DNA of 64,000 nt from Mixta gaviniae. GTDB lineage: Bacteria > Pseudomonadota > Gammaproteobacteria > Enterobacterales > Enterobacteriaceae. Made by a program: the position numbers and the translations under genes. The notes beneath the pieces were generated by a model. It worked only from the letters and a program-made list of their open reading frames with translations, was not told the origin of the DNA and did no database searches. Below are positions 26,982-36,504 of the stretch, piece after piece. The stretch is from assembly GCF_002953195.1 (NCBI RefSeq), contig NZ_CP026377.1, forward strand, positions 1,736,001 to 1,800,000. The letters are read 5' to 3'. How positions within the stretch are numbered: position 1 is the first letter of the stretch; the number at the start of each line of letters is the position of its first letter.

Positions 26982-28025
26982 TCAGGCGACGCGCCAGTTC
27001 AGCGTTTCGCCGGCAAGGAAAGGCACCAGCGTATCGCCCGCCGCGGCGAGGCTGTCGCTCACCGTCCAGGGTTCGCGCACCAGGCGAATCGTCCCTTCAT
27101 TCAGCGGCAGGCCATAAAAACGCGGGCCGTTTTCCGAGCAGAACGCTTCAAAGTGCGCCAGCGCATTCAGTTCCTCGAAGACCGTGGCGTAAGCCGGCAG
27201 CGCCGTCGGGGCATTAAACACGCCGGCGCAGCCGCAGCTCGCCTCTTTGCGGTGACGCAGATGCGGCGCGGTATCGGTGCCGAGGAAGAAGCGCGGATGG
27301 CCGCTGGCGACCACCTGGCGCAGCGCCTCCTGATGCACATTGCGCTTCAGGATCGGCAGGCAGTAGAGGTGCGGGCGTACGCCGCCAACCAGCATATGAT
27401 TGCGGTTAAACATCAGGTGCTGCGGCGTAATGGTGGCGCCGAGACGATCGTTGCCCGCTTCGACGTACTGCGCCGCCTCTTTGGTGGTGATATGTTCAAA
27501 CACCACCTTTAGCTCCGGATAGCGCTGGCGCAGCGGCTCCATCACCGTTTCGATAAAGCGCGCTTCGCGATCGAAAATATCGATGTGGGCGTCGGTCACT
27601 TCGCCATGGATCAGCAGCGGCATGCCGATGCGCTGCATCCGCTCCAGCACGGCGGCGATCGCATCAATGCTGGTGACGCCGTGGCTGGAGTTGGTGGTGG
27701 CATGCGCGGGATAGAGCTTGGCGGCGGTGAAAACGCCGGCGCTAAACCCTTTTTCCACTTCGTCCGCGCTCAGCGAATCGGTCAGATAGCAGGTCATCAG
27801 CGGCTGGAAGGCGTGGCCTTCCGGCAGTGCGGCGAGAATGCGCTCGCGATAGGCGATGGCCGCCTCGACGCTGGTCACCGGCGGGGCCAGGTTGGGCATA
27901 ACAATGGCACGGCCGCACACGGCGCTGGTATAAGGTAATACGGCGCGCAGCATCTCATCGTCACGCAGATGGATATGCCAGTCGTCAGGGCGGCGAATGA
28001 TCAGTTGCTGGGGTTGTGCAGTCAT
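26982..28025 (-). CDS. pyrC: Dihydroorotase
   Basis: A 347-residue class II dihydroorotase, length as in E. coli. The metal-binding HxH is in [13 protein letters not shown], the carboxylated Lys in [16 protein letters not shown], further His ligands in LLIHGEVTD and [14 protein letters not shown], and the catalytic Asp in [14 protein letters not shown]. It closes carbamoyl-aspartate to dihydroorotate, step three of pyrimidine synthesis. Upstream sequence preserves both PurR control and the CTP-sensing start-site leader. Confidence 0.96.
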   Translation of the reverse strand: MTAQPQQLIIRRPDDWHIHLRDDEMLRAVLPYTSAVCGRAIVMPNLAPPVTSVEAAIAYRERILAALPEGHAFQPLMTCYLTDSLSADEVEKGFSAGVFTAAKLYPAHATTNSSHGVTSIDAIAAVLERMQRIGMPLLIHGEVTDAHIDIFDREARFIETVMEPLRQRYPELKVVFEHITTKEAAQYVEAGNDRLGATITPQHLMFNRNHMLVGGVRPHLYCLPILKRNVHQEALRQVVASGHPRFFLGTDTAPHLRHRKEASCGCAGVFNAPTALPAYATVFEELNALAHFEAFCSENGPRFYGLPLNEGTIRLVREPWTVSDSLAAAGDTLVPFLAGETLNWRVA

Positions 28026-28035
28026 CAGTTATGCT

Positions 28036-28072
28036 CCGGCGGTAAGAAAAAGAAAGGCAGTTTTTAGCCGGG
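28036..28072 (-). promoter_or_regulatory. pyrC leader hairpin (start-site switching control)
   Basis: In the transcript, CCGGC near the 5' end (complement of 28071-28067) can pair with GCCGG at 28040-28036, which overlaps the GGAG ribosome site. The likely start positions form a C-rich cluster (28072-28070). In E. coli, C-started transcripts form this stem and block translation, whereas start shifted downstream at low CTP frees it. The same geometry is visible here. Confidence 0.7.
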
Positions 28073-28077
28073 TACCA

Positions 28078-28106
28078 AGCATAAGGATAAAGGCAACCGA
28101 TTGCAC
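28078..28106 (-). promoter_or_regulatory. pyrC: pyrC promoter with overlapping PurR operator
   Basis: Minus strand: -35 GTGCAA (28106-28101), 17-bp spacer, -10 TATGCT (28083-28078). The plus-strand 16-mer AGGCAACCGATTGCAC (28091-28106) matches the PurR consensus ANGCAANCGNTTNCNT at all fixed positions but the last, so bound PurR would cover the -35 and spacer. Confidence 0.75.
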
Positions 28107-28126
28107 TTGCTTTGTGCGCCGCGGAT

Positions 28127-28153
28127 AAAAAAAAGCCCCGGGCGGCGGGGCTT
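28127..28153 (-). terminator. yceB terminator
   Basis: Stem AAGCCCC (28133-28139) with GGGGCTT (28147-28153), followed by a run of eight T on the minus strand. Confidence 0.9.
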
Positions 28154-28179
28154 TAAAAAGGATAGGGTTAAAAACGGCC

Positions 28180-28743
28180 TTAATCGGTAAAGGGGATCAC
28201 CAGCTCGCCCGGTTTCACCTCAATGCCTTTCGCCAGCTTTTTCGCCATCGCTTCCGCTTTGCTGCGATCGCTGCTTAACACATAGGCCGGCTCGCGATCG
28301 AAATAGCTTTTCAGCGACTGATTAAGATAGGGCGTCAGGCTTTGCAGCACCGGCTGCATTTTTTCCGGCGTCACGTCCGCCTGCACAATCTCCAGATCTT
28401 TCAGGTACACCGCGCCTTTCTCTTTATCAAAGAACGGCTGCGCTTTCATCTTCAGCTGCATATCCGCCTGCTGCGGGCCGAGCAGCGAGGTAATGTTGAC
28501 CTTCGCATTGCCGGAAAGGGTCACCTTGCCCGGCTCTTCGCGGCCAATCTGGCTGCTGAGGTTGGTTAATACGATATGCGCATTGACCAGCCCGGACACG
28601 CCGATATTTTTCTCATAATTATTGTGTTTTTGCAGCGCCTGATTCACCTCCTGTTCGGAGAGAGTGTATTGGGTTAGCTGGTTGCAGGCGGTCAACAGAC
28701 CGGCCATCAGAAGGGCGCAGAGCGCCAGAAACGCCTTGTTCAT
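28180..28743 (-). CDS. yceB: YceB lipoprotein
   Basis: A 187-residue lipoprotein with the lipobox LLTAC (Cys 20) and a DUF1439 domain. Residues such as LTQYTLSEQEVNQALQKHNN and KVTLSGNAKVNITSLLGPQQ match E. coli YceB. The tubular lipid-binding-like fold of this family suggests hydrophobic-ligand binding at the outer membrane; no activity is established. It is a single gene with its own terminator between grxB and pyrC, the E. coli arrangement. Confidence 0.9.
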   Translation of the reverse strand: MNKAFLALCALLMAGLLTACNQLTQYTLSEQEVNQALQKHNNYEKNIGVSGLVNAHIVLTNLSSQIGREEPGKVTLSGNAKVNITSLLGPQQADMQLKMKAQPFFDKEKGAVYLKDLEIVQADVTPEKMQPVLQSLTPYLNQSLKSYFDREPAYVLSSDRSKAEAMAKKLAKGIEVKPGELVIPFTD

Positions 28744-28877
28744 GACAATCCTCGAGAGTAATGCGGAGAAAGTCTCCTTTCAAACGGGGCTAGCTTGCCG
28801 CAATCATCGCCGGGAGTCACCAGGAGAATACGTAAAGAAGGGGAAAAAACGGGGCGGCACGCGGCCGCCCTACAGGC

Positions 28878-29525
28878 TCACACCGCGATAGAGCTGAGCA
28901 GGTTAACCTGGGTCTGCTTCGCCATATTATCGCGATACTCCGTCACGCGGCTGGGGTAATTGACCCCTGCCACCAGCGTCAGCGAGCGCAGCAGCGGGAA
29001 AAGATGAATATCATCCTCCGAGAGTTCACCGTTAACCGCATTCGGCTTAACGATCAGCTTATCGAGATCGCGCAGATCGTCACTGATCTTTTTCACCAGC
29101 CCGTTGGCGTGCTGCTTCAGTTCGGCGAAATCGCCGATGCTCGCTTCCTTTTTCGTTTTGAAATAGCTGCGCGCCTCGGGCGTGGCGAACTCGGCGAATG
29201 ACGCCTGCGCGATGCGCGGCAGCAGCAGCTTGTTAACATAGCCGTTCACGTTGCGCAGCCAGTCGCTGATGGCGGGATTGGTCTTGCCGGTCAGCAGCGG
29301 TTCGCCGTCCAGCTTATCGACATAGCGCACGATATCGAGGCTTTCCGGCATACAGCTGCCATCCTCTTTCTGCAGGATCGGCGCTATTTTCTGACCGATC
29401 AGACGCTTCGGCGTCTCCTCGTCGTCGTTGAGCATCACCACCAGCTCAACCGGCAGGTTTTTCAAACCGAAAATCATGCGCGCTTTCACGCAGAAGGGAC
29501 AATGATCGTAAATATAGAGTTTCAC
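28878..29525 (-). CDS. grxB: Glutaredoxin 2
   Basis: A 215-residue GST-like glutaredoxin. The N-terminal thioredoxin fold carries the active site CPFC in YDHCPFCVKARMIFG (E. coli has CPYC), and an all-helical C-terminal domain follows. MKLYIYDHCPFCVKARMIFG and KEDGSCMPESLDIVRYVDKL are diagnostic. It reduces disulfides and glutathione mixed disulfides with GSH, but is a poor ribonucleotide reductase donor. It is preceded by mdtH in the same direction with about 110 bp between. Confidence 0.94.
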   Translation of the reverse strand: MKLYIYDHCPFCVKARMIFGLKNLPVELVVMLNDDEETPKRLIGQKIAPILQKEDGSCMPESLDIVRYVDKLDGEPLLTGKTNPAISDWLRNVNGYVNKLLLPRIAQASFAEFATPEARSYFKTKKEASIGDFAELKQHANGLVKKISDDLRDLDKLIVKPNAVNGELSEDDIHLFPLLRSLTLVAGVNYPSRVTEYRDNMAKQTQVNLLSSIAV

Positions 29526-29636
29526 CAGACCTCTCCTTACTTCTGCTGTCGGCGGCGGCCGCCGCCGACAATCAGTTGAATAGTCTTAAAAAGTATGGAA
29601 GAGATTCAGGGGGAGGGCAAACCGCGACGGCGGAAC

Positions 29637-30842
29637 TCAGCCGCCGCTGAGCATCGCCGGCGCTGCGGCGCGCGGCTGAAACTGCCACCAGAGCGCCAGC
29701 AGCGTCGCCATGCCTACGCTGCCGAGCATCAGCCACGGCAGTTCCGGCATCGCCAGCTCGCGGCCGGCGTCGAACATCCAGCCGCCGCCGGTGTAGCCGA
29801 GCGCGCCGCCGAGCGCCAGCCCCAGCCGGCTGAAGCCGAGATAGCTGCCGCGCGCCCGCGCGCTGGCCAGTTCGGCGCCGAGGGTTTCCCGCGCCGGTTC
29901 GGCAATGATCGAACCGATATAGAACAGGCTGATCAGCACAAACAGCTGCTGCAGCGAGTCGGTCAGGCCTACCGGCAGCAGGCTAAGGGTCATCAGCAGC
30001 AGCCCCGCCATCAGACGATGCTGCAGGCGAAAGCGTTTTTCACTCCAGCGGGCGATAGGATAGAGCAGCGTTAGCGACAGCGTGGCTTCGATGGCGTACA
30101 TCCATTTCACCGCGCTGGCGCTGCCGGCGACCTGGTTCACCATAATCGGCAGCATCAGCATCACCTGTACCGCCAGCATGTAATAGCCGGTCAGGGTCAG
30201 CACATAGGTGCAGAAGCGGCGATCCTTCAGCACGCGGCTCAACCCTTCGCGCATCGGTGTCGGTACGGTAGAGATGCGCCATGCGGGCAGCAGCAGGGCG
30301 TTAAACAGCGCGGCCAGCACAAACACCAGCGCGCCGGCCCAACAGACCAGGCGGAAATCCCAGGCGAGCAGCCAGCTGCCGATCAGCGCCCCCAGCACCG
30401 CGCCGGCGCTGTCCTGCATCATCAGCAGCGAAAAGAAGCGGCCGCGCGCCTCGGGCCGGATCAGTTTCACCACCAGCGCGGTGCGCGGGGGATCGAACAG
30501 CGTGCCGCCGAGGCCGGAGAGCAGGCAGGAGAACCAGAGAACCCAGGGCTCGTGCGCCATCGCCATCGTCGCGAAGCCGGCGGCGCGCAGCAGCATGCCG
30601 CTGACGATCATCGGTTTGGCGCCGAAGCGGTCGGCGATAGCGCCGCCGAAGACGCCCAGCCCCTGCTGCACCAGCTGACGCAGCCCGAGCGCGATGCCCA
30701 CCATGATCGCCGCCCAGCCCAGCTGGTCGACGAAACGAATAGAAATCAGCGGAAAAACGACAAAAAAGCCCAGCACCACCAGCATATTGTCGACCAGCAG
30801 AAAAACTCGCCCCAGACGCCGGGCACGCGCAACACAAGCCAT
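29637..30842 (-). CDS. mdtH: MFS multidrug efflux transporter MdtH
   Basis: A 401-residue 12-helix MFS antiporter, same length class as E. coli MdtH (402). It starts [20 protein letters not shown], with the motif-A-like loop [17 protein letters not shown] between helices 2 and 3 and the antiporter-type helix 5 that includes [13 protein letters not shown]. In E. coli it gives modest fluoroquinolone resistance. It is divergent from rimJ across 292 bp holding both promoters. Confidence 0.92.
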   Translation of the reverse strand: MACVARARRLGRVFLLVDNMLVVLGFFVVFPLISIRFVDQLGWAAIMVGIALGLRQLVQQGLGVFGGAIADRFGAKPMIVSGMLLRAAGFATMAMAHEPWVLWFSCLLSGLGGTLFDPPRTALVVKLIRPEARGRFFSLLMMQDSAGAVLGALIGSWLLAWDFRLVCWAGALVFVLAALFNALLLPAWRISTVPTPMREGLSRVLKDRRFCTYVLTLTGYYMLAVQVMLMLPIMVNQVAGSASAVKWMYAIEATLSLTLLYPIARWSEKRFRLQHRLMAGLLLMTLSLLPVGLTDSLQQLFVLISLFYIGSIIAEPARETLGAELASARARGSYLGFSRLGLALGGALGYTGGGWMFDAGRELAMPELPWLMLGSVGMATLLALWWQFQPRAAAPAMLSGG

Positions 30843-31134
30843 GCTGATTCCTTAGCAACAGTAAACAAAGCTTATTTCCAGAGGCTCTATTCTGGGTGTT
30901 GGTTGTTCAATTTAACAGCAAACAGAGAATGATATTTTTTTATCGATCTTTGACAAAATGTGCTGTAATTTCAGGGCAGTAATGCCAGCTTTGCCGCGTT
31001 ACCGCGCAATGGGTTTGCGTCGGAGCAATCGGTAAAGCCAGAATGAAGGATGTCGGGCCGCCGCGCCGTGCTGCGCCACTGCCGGCCAGATATCAATCAA
31101 TTTTGTTTATCAGCCATGGCTTTCAGGAGAAAAG

Positions 31135-31725
31135 ATGTTTGGCTATCGTTCCGCCGCGCCGAAAGTGCGCCTGACCACCGATCGGCTGGTAGTACGTCTT
31201 GTTCATGAGCGCGATGCATGGCGGCTGGCTGATTATTATGCTGAAAACCGCGCTTTCCTTAAGCCCTGGGAACCGGTGCGCGACGAGAGCCACTGTTATC
31301 CTTCCGGCTGGCAGGCGCGCCTGGGGTTGATTACCGATATGCATAAGCAGGGCAGCGCTTTTTACTTTATCGTGATGGATCCCGAGGAGAAAGAGGTGCG
31401 CGGCGTCGCCAATTTTAGCAATGTGCTGCGCGGCTCGTTTCACGCCTGCTATCTCGGCTACTCGCTGGGCGAAAAGTGGCAGGGGCAGGGCATGATGTTT
31501 GAAGCGCTACAGGCGGCGATTCGCTATATGCAGCGTCAGCAGCGCATGCATCGCATCATGGCCAACTATATGCCGCATAATCAGCGCAGTGGCGATCTGC
31601 TGGCGCGCCTGGGTTTTGAAAAAGAGGGCTACGCCAAAGATTATTTGCTGATCGACGGCCGCTGGCAGGATCACGTGCTGACCGCGCTGACCTGCCGCGA
31701 CTGGACGCCGGAGCGGCGCGGCTGA
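31135..31725 (+). CDS. rimJ: Ribosomal protein uS5 alanine N-acetyltransferase
   Basis: A 196-residue GNAT acetyltransferase. The strand-turn [20 protein letters not shown] opens the domain and the acetyl-CoA loop is in [20 protein letters not shown]. It acetylates the N-terminal alanine of ribosomal protein S5 and assists 30S assembly. AGGAGAAAAG precedes the ATG. In E. coli rimJ is followed by yceH; here yceM follows after 70 nt and no yceH is present. Confidence 0.94.
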   Translation: MFGYRSAAPKVRLTTDRLVVRLVHERDAWRLADYYAENRAFLKPWEPVRDESHCYPSGWQARLGLITDMHKQGSAFYFIVMDPEEKEVRGVANFSNVLRGSFHACYLGYSLGEKWQGQGMMFEALQAAIRYMQRQQRMHRIMANYMPHNQRSGDLLARLGFEKEGYAKDYLLIDGRWQDHVLTALTCRDWTPERRG

Positions 31726-31795
31726 GGCCGCGCGCGACGGTTTTTCTTCCGCCCGGACGCCGCGCCTGAGGCCGGGTCCGCAACAGAGGTCTGCT

Positions 31796-32716
31796 ATGAC
31801 GGTAAAGATTGGGGTGGTGGGGTTAGGCGGCATCGCGCAAAAGGCCTGGCTGCCGGTGCTGGCGCGCGCCGAGGGCTGGACGCTGACGGGCGGCTTTTCG
31901 CCGAACCAGCAGAAGGCGCAGCAGGTATGTGACAGCTACCGTATGCGCTGCTACGGGCAGCTTGACGCGCTGGCGGCGGACTGCGACGCGGTGTTTGTCC
32001 ACAGCAGCACCGCCAGCCACTATCGTGTGGTGCGCGAGCTGCTGGAGCGGGGCGTCGATGTTTGCGTCGACAAACCGCTGGCAGAGACGCTCGGCGAGGC
32101 GGAGGCGCTGGTGGAGCTGGCGCAGCGGCGCGGCCGCAAGCTAATGGTCGGCTTTAATCGCCGCTTCGCACCGCGCTATCAGCAGCTGAAAGCCGCGCTG
32201 CATCAGCCCGCCTCGATCCGCATGGAGAAGCACCGCAGCGACAGCGTCGGCCCGCACGATCTGCGCTTTACCCTGCTGGATGACTATCTGCACGTGGTGG
32301 ATACCGCGCTCTGGCTGGCGGAAGGCAAGGTCAGGCTACAACATGGCCACATTCAGACCACCGAGGCGGGAGAGATGCTCTATGGCGAACATCATTTCAG
32401 CGTCGGCGCAACCCAGGTAACCACCAGCATGCACCGGCGCGCCGGCACGCAGCGCGAGTCGGTAAGCGCTATCGCCGACGGCGGTGTCTGGCAGCTGGAT
32501 GAGATGCGCGACTGGCGGCATGAAGCTGACGGCCGATGCATTATCGAGCCGCCGCCCGCCTGGCAGACCACACAGGCCTTGCGCGGTTTCGACGGCGCGG
32601 CGCGTCATTTCATCGCCTGCGTGCAAAATCAGACAATGCCGGAAACCAGCGGCGAGCAGGCGCTCCGGGCGCAGCGCATCGTGGAAAAACTCTGGCGCGA
32701 CCTGGAGCGGGAATAA
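31796..32716 (+). CDS. yceM: Gfo/Idh/MocA-family oxidoreductase YceM (MviM)
   Basis: A 306-residue NAD(P)-binding protein. The Rossmann start is TVKIGVVGLGGIAQKAWLPV, and the family signature CVDKPLAETLGEAEALVELA contains the conserved E-K-P-type Lys, followed by GFNRRFAPRYQ. The reaction is unknown. It lies just before murJ, and the old name MviM reflects that linkage to the virulence locus. GAGG precedes the ATG at 31796. Confidence 0.9.
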   Translation: MTVKIGVVGLGGIAQKAWLPVLARAEGWTLTGGFSPNQQKAQQVCDSYRMRCYGQLDALAADCDAVFVHSSTASHYRVVRELLERGVDVCVDKPLAETLGEAEALVELAQRRGRKLMVGFNRRFAPRYQQLKAALHQPASIRMEKHRSDSVGPHDLRFTLLDDYLHVVDTALWLAEGKVRLQHGHIQTTEAGEMLYGEHHFSVGATQVTTSMHRRAGTQRESVSAIADGGVWQLDEMRDWRHEADGRCIIEPPPAWQTTQALRGFDGAARHFIACVQNQTMPETSGEQALRAQRIVEKLWRDLERE

Positions 32717-32839
32717 TCTGCTGTAACAATCCGTTGTGGTTATTTCGCTGCGTATCGGTAGACTAACCGCCGGATCGGCCCGCTGCCGGTCCGCTATTGT
32801 CTGTTAACCGGATAGAACCTTCAGGATGCGCAGTTAACC

Positions 32840-34378
32840 ATGAATTTGTTGAAATCCCTGGCGGCGGTCAGCTCTATGACGCTGTTCTCACGCGTGCTGG
32901 GCTTTGCCCGCGATGCGATTGTGGCGCGGGTGTTCGGAGCCGGGATGGCTACCGACGCCTTTTTTGTCGCCTTTAAACTTCCCAATCTGCTGCGCCGCAT
33001 CTTTGCCGAAGGCGCATTTTCACAGGCGTTCGTGCCGATCCTGGCGGAGTATAAAAGCAAGCAGGGCGAAGAGGCGACACGCGTGTTCGTCGCCTATGTC
33101 TCCGGGCTGTTGACGCTGGCGCTGGCGCTGATCACTTTTCTCGGCATGCTCGCCGCCCCCTGGGTGATCATGGTCACCGCGCCGGGCTTTGCCGATACCG
33201 CCGATAAGTTCGCGCTCTCCAGCAGCCTGCTGCGTATCACCTTTCCCTATATTCTGCTGATCTCACTCGCCTCGCTGGTGGGGGCGATCCTCAACACCTG
33301 GAACCGCTTTTCCGTGCCGGCCTTCGCGCCCACGCTGCTGAATATCAGCATGATCGGCTTCGCGCTGTTCGGCGCGCCGCACTTCCACCCACCGGTGTTG
33401 GCACTGGCCTGGGCGGTGGTGGTCGGCGGCGTGCTGCAGCTTGGCTATCAGCTGCCGCACCTGAAGAAAATCGGCATGCTGGTGCTGCCGCGTCTCAACC
33501 TGAAGGATGCAGGCGTCTGGCGCGTGCTGCGCCAGATGGGGCCGGCGATCCTCGGCGTGTCCGTCAGCCAGATATCGCTGATCATCAATACCATCTTCGC
33601 CTCTTTCCTGGTCTCCGGCTCGGTCTCCTGGATGTACTATGCCGACCGCCTGATGGAGTTTCCTTCCGGCGTGCTGGGCGTGGCGCTGGGCACCATTCTG
33701 CTGCCGTCGCTGTCACGTAGCTTCGCCAGCGGCAACCATGATGAATATTCGCGTCTGATGGACTGGGGGCTGCGCCTCTGCTTCCTGCTGGCGCTGCCGA
33801 GCGCGGTGGCGCTGGGTATTCTCTCCGGGCCGCTTACCGTGGCGCTGTTTCAGTACGGCAAATTCACCGCCTTTGACGCCGCGATGACGCAGCGCGCGCT
33901 GATCGCCTATTCGGTCGGCCTGATGGGGCTGATCGTGGTGAAGGTGTTGGCGCCGGGCTTCTATTCGCGCCAGGACATCAAAACGCCGGTGAAAATCGCC
34001 ATCGTTACGCTGATTATGACCCAGCTGATGAACCTGGCCTTTATCGGCCCGCTGAAACATGCCGGGCTGTCGCTGTCGATCGGCCTGGCCGCCTGTCTGA
34101 ACGGCGCGCTGCTCTTCTGGCAGCTGCGTAAAAAGCAGATTTTTCAGCCGCAGCCGGGCTGGTTCGGCTTCTTGCTGCGTCTGGTGCTGGCGGTGGTGGT
34201 GATGGCGGGCGTGCTGGTGGCGATGCTGATGGCGATGCCCGCCTGGGATATCGGCAGCATGCCATACCGGCTGGCGCGGCTGGCGGCGGTCTGCGCGGTG
34301 GGCGGTGGCGCCTACTTCGCGGTACTGGCGCTGCTGGGCTTCCGCCCGCGCGACTTCGCCCGTCGCTCGGTGGCCTGA
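32840..34378 (+). CDS. murJ: Lipid II flippase MurJ
   Basis: A 512-residue, 14-helix MOP-superfamily flippase, near the E. coli length (511). Conserved residues include the first-helix region [20 protein letters not shown], the cavity arginine in [20 protein letters not shown], and [20 protein letters not shown]. It moves lipid II to the periplasmic side for peptidoglycan synthesis and is essential in E. coli. It is convergent with flgN. Confidence 0.96.
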   Translation: MNLLKSLAAVSSMTLFSRVLGFARDAIVARVFGAGMATDAFFVAFKLPNLLRRIFAEGAFSQAFVPILAEYKSKQGEEATRVFVAYVSGLLTLALALITFLGMLAAPWVIMVTAPGFADTADKFALSSSLLRITFPYILLISLASLVGAILNTWNRFSVPAFAPTLLNISMIGFALFGAPHFHPPVLALAWAVVVGGVLQLGYQLPHLKKIGMLVLPRLNLKDAGVWRVLRQMGPAILGVSVSQISLIINTIFASFLVSGSVSWMYYADRLMEFPSGVLGVALGTILLPSLSRSFASGNHDEYSRLMDWGLRLCFLLALPSAVALGILSGPLTVALFQYGKFTAFDAAMTQRALIAYSVGLMGLIVVKVLAPGFYSRQDIKTPVKIAIVTLIMTQLMNLAFIGPLKHAGLSLSIGLAACLNGALLFWQLRKKQIFQPQPGWFGFLLRLVLAVVVMAGVLVAMLMAMPAWDIGSMPYRLARLAAVCAVGGGAYFAVLALLGFRPRDFARRSVA

Positions 34379-34392
34379 TAGCAGACGCACCA

Positions 34393-34420
34393 AACCCGCC
34401 GGAAGCGAATCCGGTGGGTT
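34393..34420. other. 11-bp hairpin between murJ and flgN, no T run
   Basis: Arms 34393-34403 and 34410-34420 pair fully if one G-U is allowed. It lies between convergent stops. Neither strand has a downstream T tract, so intrinsic termination would be weak. Confidence 0.5.
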
Positions 34421-34433
34421 AGGGGGTCAGCGG

Positions 34434-34865
34434 TCAAACGCGGCGAGAAGTAAAGCCGCCGGAGGTCGCCTGGCCGTCCGGGCCGTAAAAGGCCTGGGTC
34501 TGATGCGGCTTCAGCAGCGCCAGCGCTTTGCTGTTCAGCGCCACCTGCTGGTTCAACAGCATGCCGTTATGGGTATTGTTGTCGCGCAGCTGACGCGTAT
34601 GCTGCTCGATCGTCTGCCAGCGACGCGCCAGCTCCGGCTGGCCGCGGTAGGGCGCCTGAAGACGATACTGTTTCTCTGATTCCCGCCGCATGCCGTCCAG
34701 ATAGTTCAGCGTGGTCAGCAGTGAACTCTTATCTTCGGTAATGCGCTGAAGCAGGCTGCTGTTAATGAAGCCGGCAGAGAGTTGCTCATGCTCTTCCTTC
34801 ATAATATTGCTCAGCGAGCCGAGGACTTCCTGCATTTTATCCAGCGCGGTAATCAGGCTGTTCAT
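34434..34865 (-). CDS. flgN: Flagellar export chaperone FlgN
   Basis: A 143-residue all-helical chaperone. The N-terminal MNSLITALDKMQEVLGSLSN and the C-terminal LLNQQVALNSKALALLKPHQ (amphipathic helix that binds FlgK and FlgL) fit the family. It keeps the hook-filament junction proteins unfolded and delivers them to the export gate. It lies 5 nt after flgM, so it is co-transcribed from the sigma-28 promoter upstream of flgM. Confidence 0.93.
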   Translation of the reverse strand: MNSLITALDKMQEVLGSLSNIMKEEHEQLSAGFINSSLLQRITEDKSSLLTTLNYLDGMRRESEKQYRLQAPYRGQPELARRWQTIEQHTRQLRDNNTHNGMLLNQQVALNSKALALLKPHQTQAFYGPDGQATSGGFTSRRV

Positions 34866-34870
34866 GGCGG

Positions 34871-35170
34871 TTATTTATCCTGTAAGTACGATTTCGCTTC
34901 CTGAATCAGGGCGTCAGCGATTTTACCGGTGTCCATCTTCAGCTCGCCGTTGCGAATGGCGGTTTTCAGCTGCTCGACGCGCGCGGTATTAATGTCCTGA
35001 CTGCCCGGCTTCATTAGCTGGGACTGAGCGCCGCTCAGGCTGACCTGCGCGGCACTGGCTGGCGTTGCTGCGCTGCTGGTCTGACGCACTTTCGCGCCGG
35101 CGCTTTCATTGCTTTCGCGCGGCTGAACGGTGCTGACGGGCTGCATAGCTTTGGTTTTATCAATGCTCAT
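34871..35170 (-). CDS. flgM: Anti-sigma-28 factor FlgM
   Basis: A 99-residue protein. The disordered N-terminal half ([20 protein letters not shown]) is the export signal region and the helical C-terminal half ([20 protein letters not shown], then [16 protein letters not shown]) binds FliA. It holds sigma-28 inactive until the hook is complete and FlgM is secreted. It is expressed from its own sigma-28 promoter as well as from flgA read-through. Confidence 0.95.
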   Translation of the reverse strand: MSIDKTKAMQPVSTVQPRESNESAGAKVRQTSSAATPASAAQVSLSGAQSQLMKPGSQDINTARVEQLKTAIRNGELKMDTGKIADALIQEAKSYLQDK

Positions 35171-35240
35171 GGTCGGGCTCCTGTAAATTCAGGCCTGCGT
35201 GCTGCCTGATGGGCAAAGAGTACAATGTATGTTGATCCCA

Positions 35241-35267
35241 CTATCGGCAGAACAACAGCCATCTTTA
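35241..35267 (-). promoter_or_regulatory. Sigma-28 (FliA) promoter of flgMN
   Basis: Minus strand: TAAA (35267-35264), exactly 15 bp, then GCCGATAG (35248-35241), against the consensus TAAA-N15-GCCGATAA. It lies about 70 nt upstream of the flgM start. Confidence 0.9.
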
Positions 35268-35272
35268 GCAGT

Positions 35273-35932
35273 TTATAGCGATATAAGAATATTCCCATCC
35301 GCACTGACGCTACCGCTCACTATTTGCCCATTTCCCATTCGTACCCGTACCCGCTGCGTCGCCGTGGCGTTATTTAGCGCCCGGCCCTCGCCGCTGGCGT
35401 TAAAGCCGTCGCCCTGCGCAATGACAATGACCGGCTGGCCCGCTTTTACCCGCCAGGGCTGACGCACCATCGAGAGCGTCAGCGGCTGGTCGGGTGGCAG
35501 GTCACGCACGCTGACCGCATCGACAATCTCCTGCGGATCCAGTACCGCGCGCGCCGGCAGGGTATCGAGACGCCCCTGCTTGATCGCCACGTCGGCGGCG
35601 CTGAGCGTATCGCCGCGCGCGACCTGATGGCTCACCACCACATAATTGCCGGTCACCTGGACTTCAACCTGAATATAGCGGCGCTGCTGATCGCAGGTTG
35701 CCGCCACGCTCATCGGTCCCCAGAGGCGGCTATTGCCTGGCAGTGCAAACTGTGGTGCGGGGCAGGTCGGCCACTGCTGCTGCGGCGTACGCACCACAAC
35801 ATTCATGCCGGCCGCATGTTGCGGATCGCGCGTTTTAAAAAACTGGTTGAGCTGCGCGGTCAGATCGTCCGCCCATACCGGCATCGCCAGTATGACCAGC
35901 ATCGCCGTCAGCCACCCTTTTATTATCCGCAT
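35273..35932 (-). CDS. flgA: Flagellar P-ring assembly chaperone FlgA
   Basis: A 219-residue periplasmic protein, exactly the E. coli length when started at 35932. The signal peptide is MRIIKGWLTAMLVILAMPVW, cleaved after VWA. The SAF domain includes VARGDTLSAADVAIKQGRLD, and the C-terminal beta domain VKAGQPVIVIAQGDGFNASG. It assists FlgI polymerisation around the rod. GGGGAT lies about 8 nt before the start; upstream ATG codons to 35974 add residues with no signal-peptide sense. It is divergent from flgB across an FlhDC box. Confidence 0.93.
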   Translation of the reverse strand: MRIIKGWLTAMLVILAMPVWADDLTAQLNQFFKTRDPQHAAGMNVVVRTPQQQWPTCPAPQFALPGNSRLWGPMSVAATCDQQRRYIQVEVQVTGNYVVVSHQVARGDTLSAADVAIKQGRLDTLPARAVLDPQEIVDAVSVRDLPPDQPLTLSMVRQPWRVKAGQPVIVIAQGDGFNASGEGRALNNATATQRVRVRMGNGQIVSGSVSADGNILISL

Positions 35933-35988
35933 CTGTTTATCCCCATCACCTGTCATGGCGCTCATTCTACCCACGCGCGCAATTATTC

Positions 35989-36030
35989 AAGGCAAAAAAT
36001 AGCGCTGCTTTTTAGCGCTATTCCGTCGAT
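35989..36030. promoter_or_regulatory. FlhD4C2 binding site between flgA and flgB
   Basis: Half-site AAGGC-AAA-AAATAGCG (35989-36004), an 11-bp spacer, then the inverted half CGCTATTC (36016-36023) followed by CGTCGAT. The central arms AATAGCGCT and AGCGCTATT form a perfect 9-bp inverted repeat. This fits the published imperfect-palindrome consensus for class 2 flagellar promoters and would activate both divergent operons. Confidence 0.85.
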
Positions 36031-36087
36031 AGCTTTGCCGCCGCCCGATTATGCTGACAGCTCAAAATTTTCACTTCCGGAGGGAGC

Positions 36088-36501
36088 ATGCTCGACAAAC
36101 TGGATGCAGCACTACAGTTCGGCACCGAAGCGCTGAATCTGCGGGCTCAACGTCAGGAGATCCTGGCATCCAACATCGCTAACGCCGATACCCCTGGCTA
36201 TCAGGCCAGAGATATCGATTTCGCCAGCGAGCTTAATCGCGCGATGGAGAAAGGGCGTGCGCAGGGTTCAGGCCTTCAGCTTGCGGTGACGTCGGCACGC
36301 CATATTCCTGCGCAAACCGCGACGCCGCCGTCGATGGATCTGCTGTATCGCATTCCCGATCAGCCGTCGATGGATGGCAACACCGTCGATATGGATCGCG
36401 AGCGTACGCAGTTTGCGGACAACAGCCTGAAATATCAAACCGACCTCACGCTTATCAGCAGCCAGATAAAAGGCATGATGACCGTGCTGCAAGGACAATA
36501 A
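36088..36501 (+). CDS. flgB: Flagellar proximal rod protein FlgB
   Basis: A 137-residue rod protein (E. coli 138). The family signature [20 protein letters not shown] lies near the N-terminus, and a C-terminal helix ([20 protein letters not shown]) packs in the coiled-coil core of the rod. It is the first gene of flgBCDEFGHIJ, downstream of the FlhDC box, with GGAGGGAG before the ATG. It is secreted by the flagellar type III apparatus. Confidence 0.96.
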   Translation: MLDKLDAALQFGTEALNLRAQRQEILASNIANADTPGYQARDIDFASELNRAMEKGRAQGSGLQLAVTSARHIPAQTATPPSMDLLYRIPDQPSMDGNTVDMDRERTQFADNSLKYQTDLTLISSQIKGMMTVLQGQ

Positions 36502-36504
36502 CAG

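Noticed and set aside
30843..31134. Possible small RNA or leader gene between mdtH and rimJ
   Set aside because: Contains a TTGACA-like string but no -10 at proper spacing and no hairpin with a T run; it simply holds the two divergent promoters.
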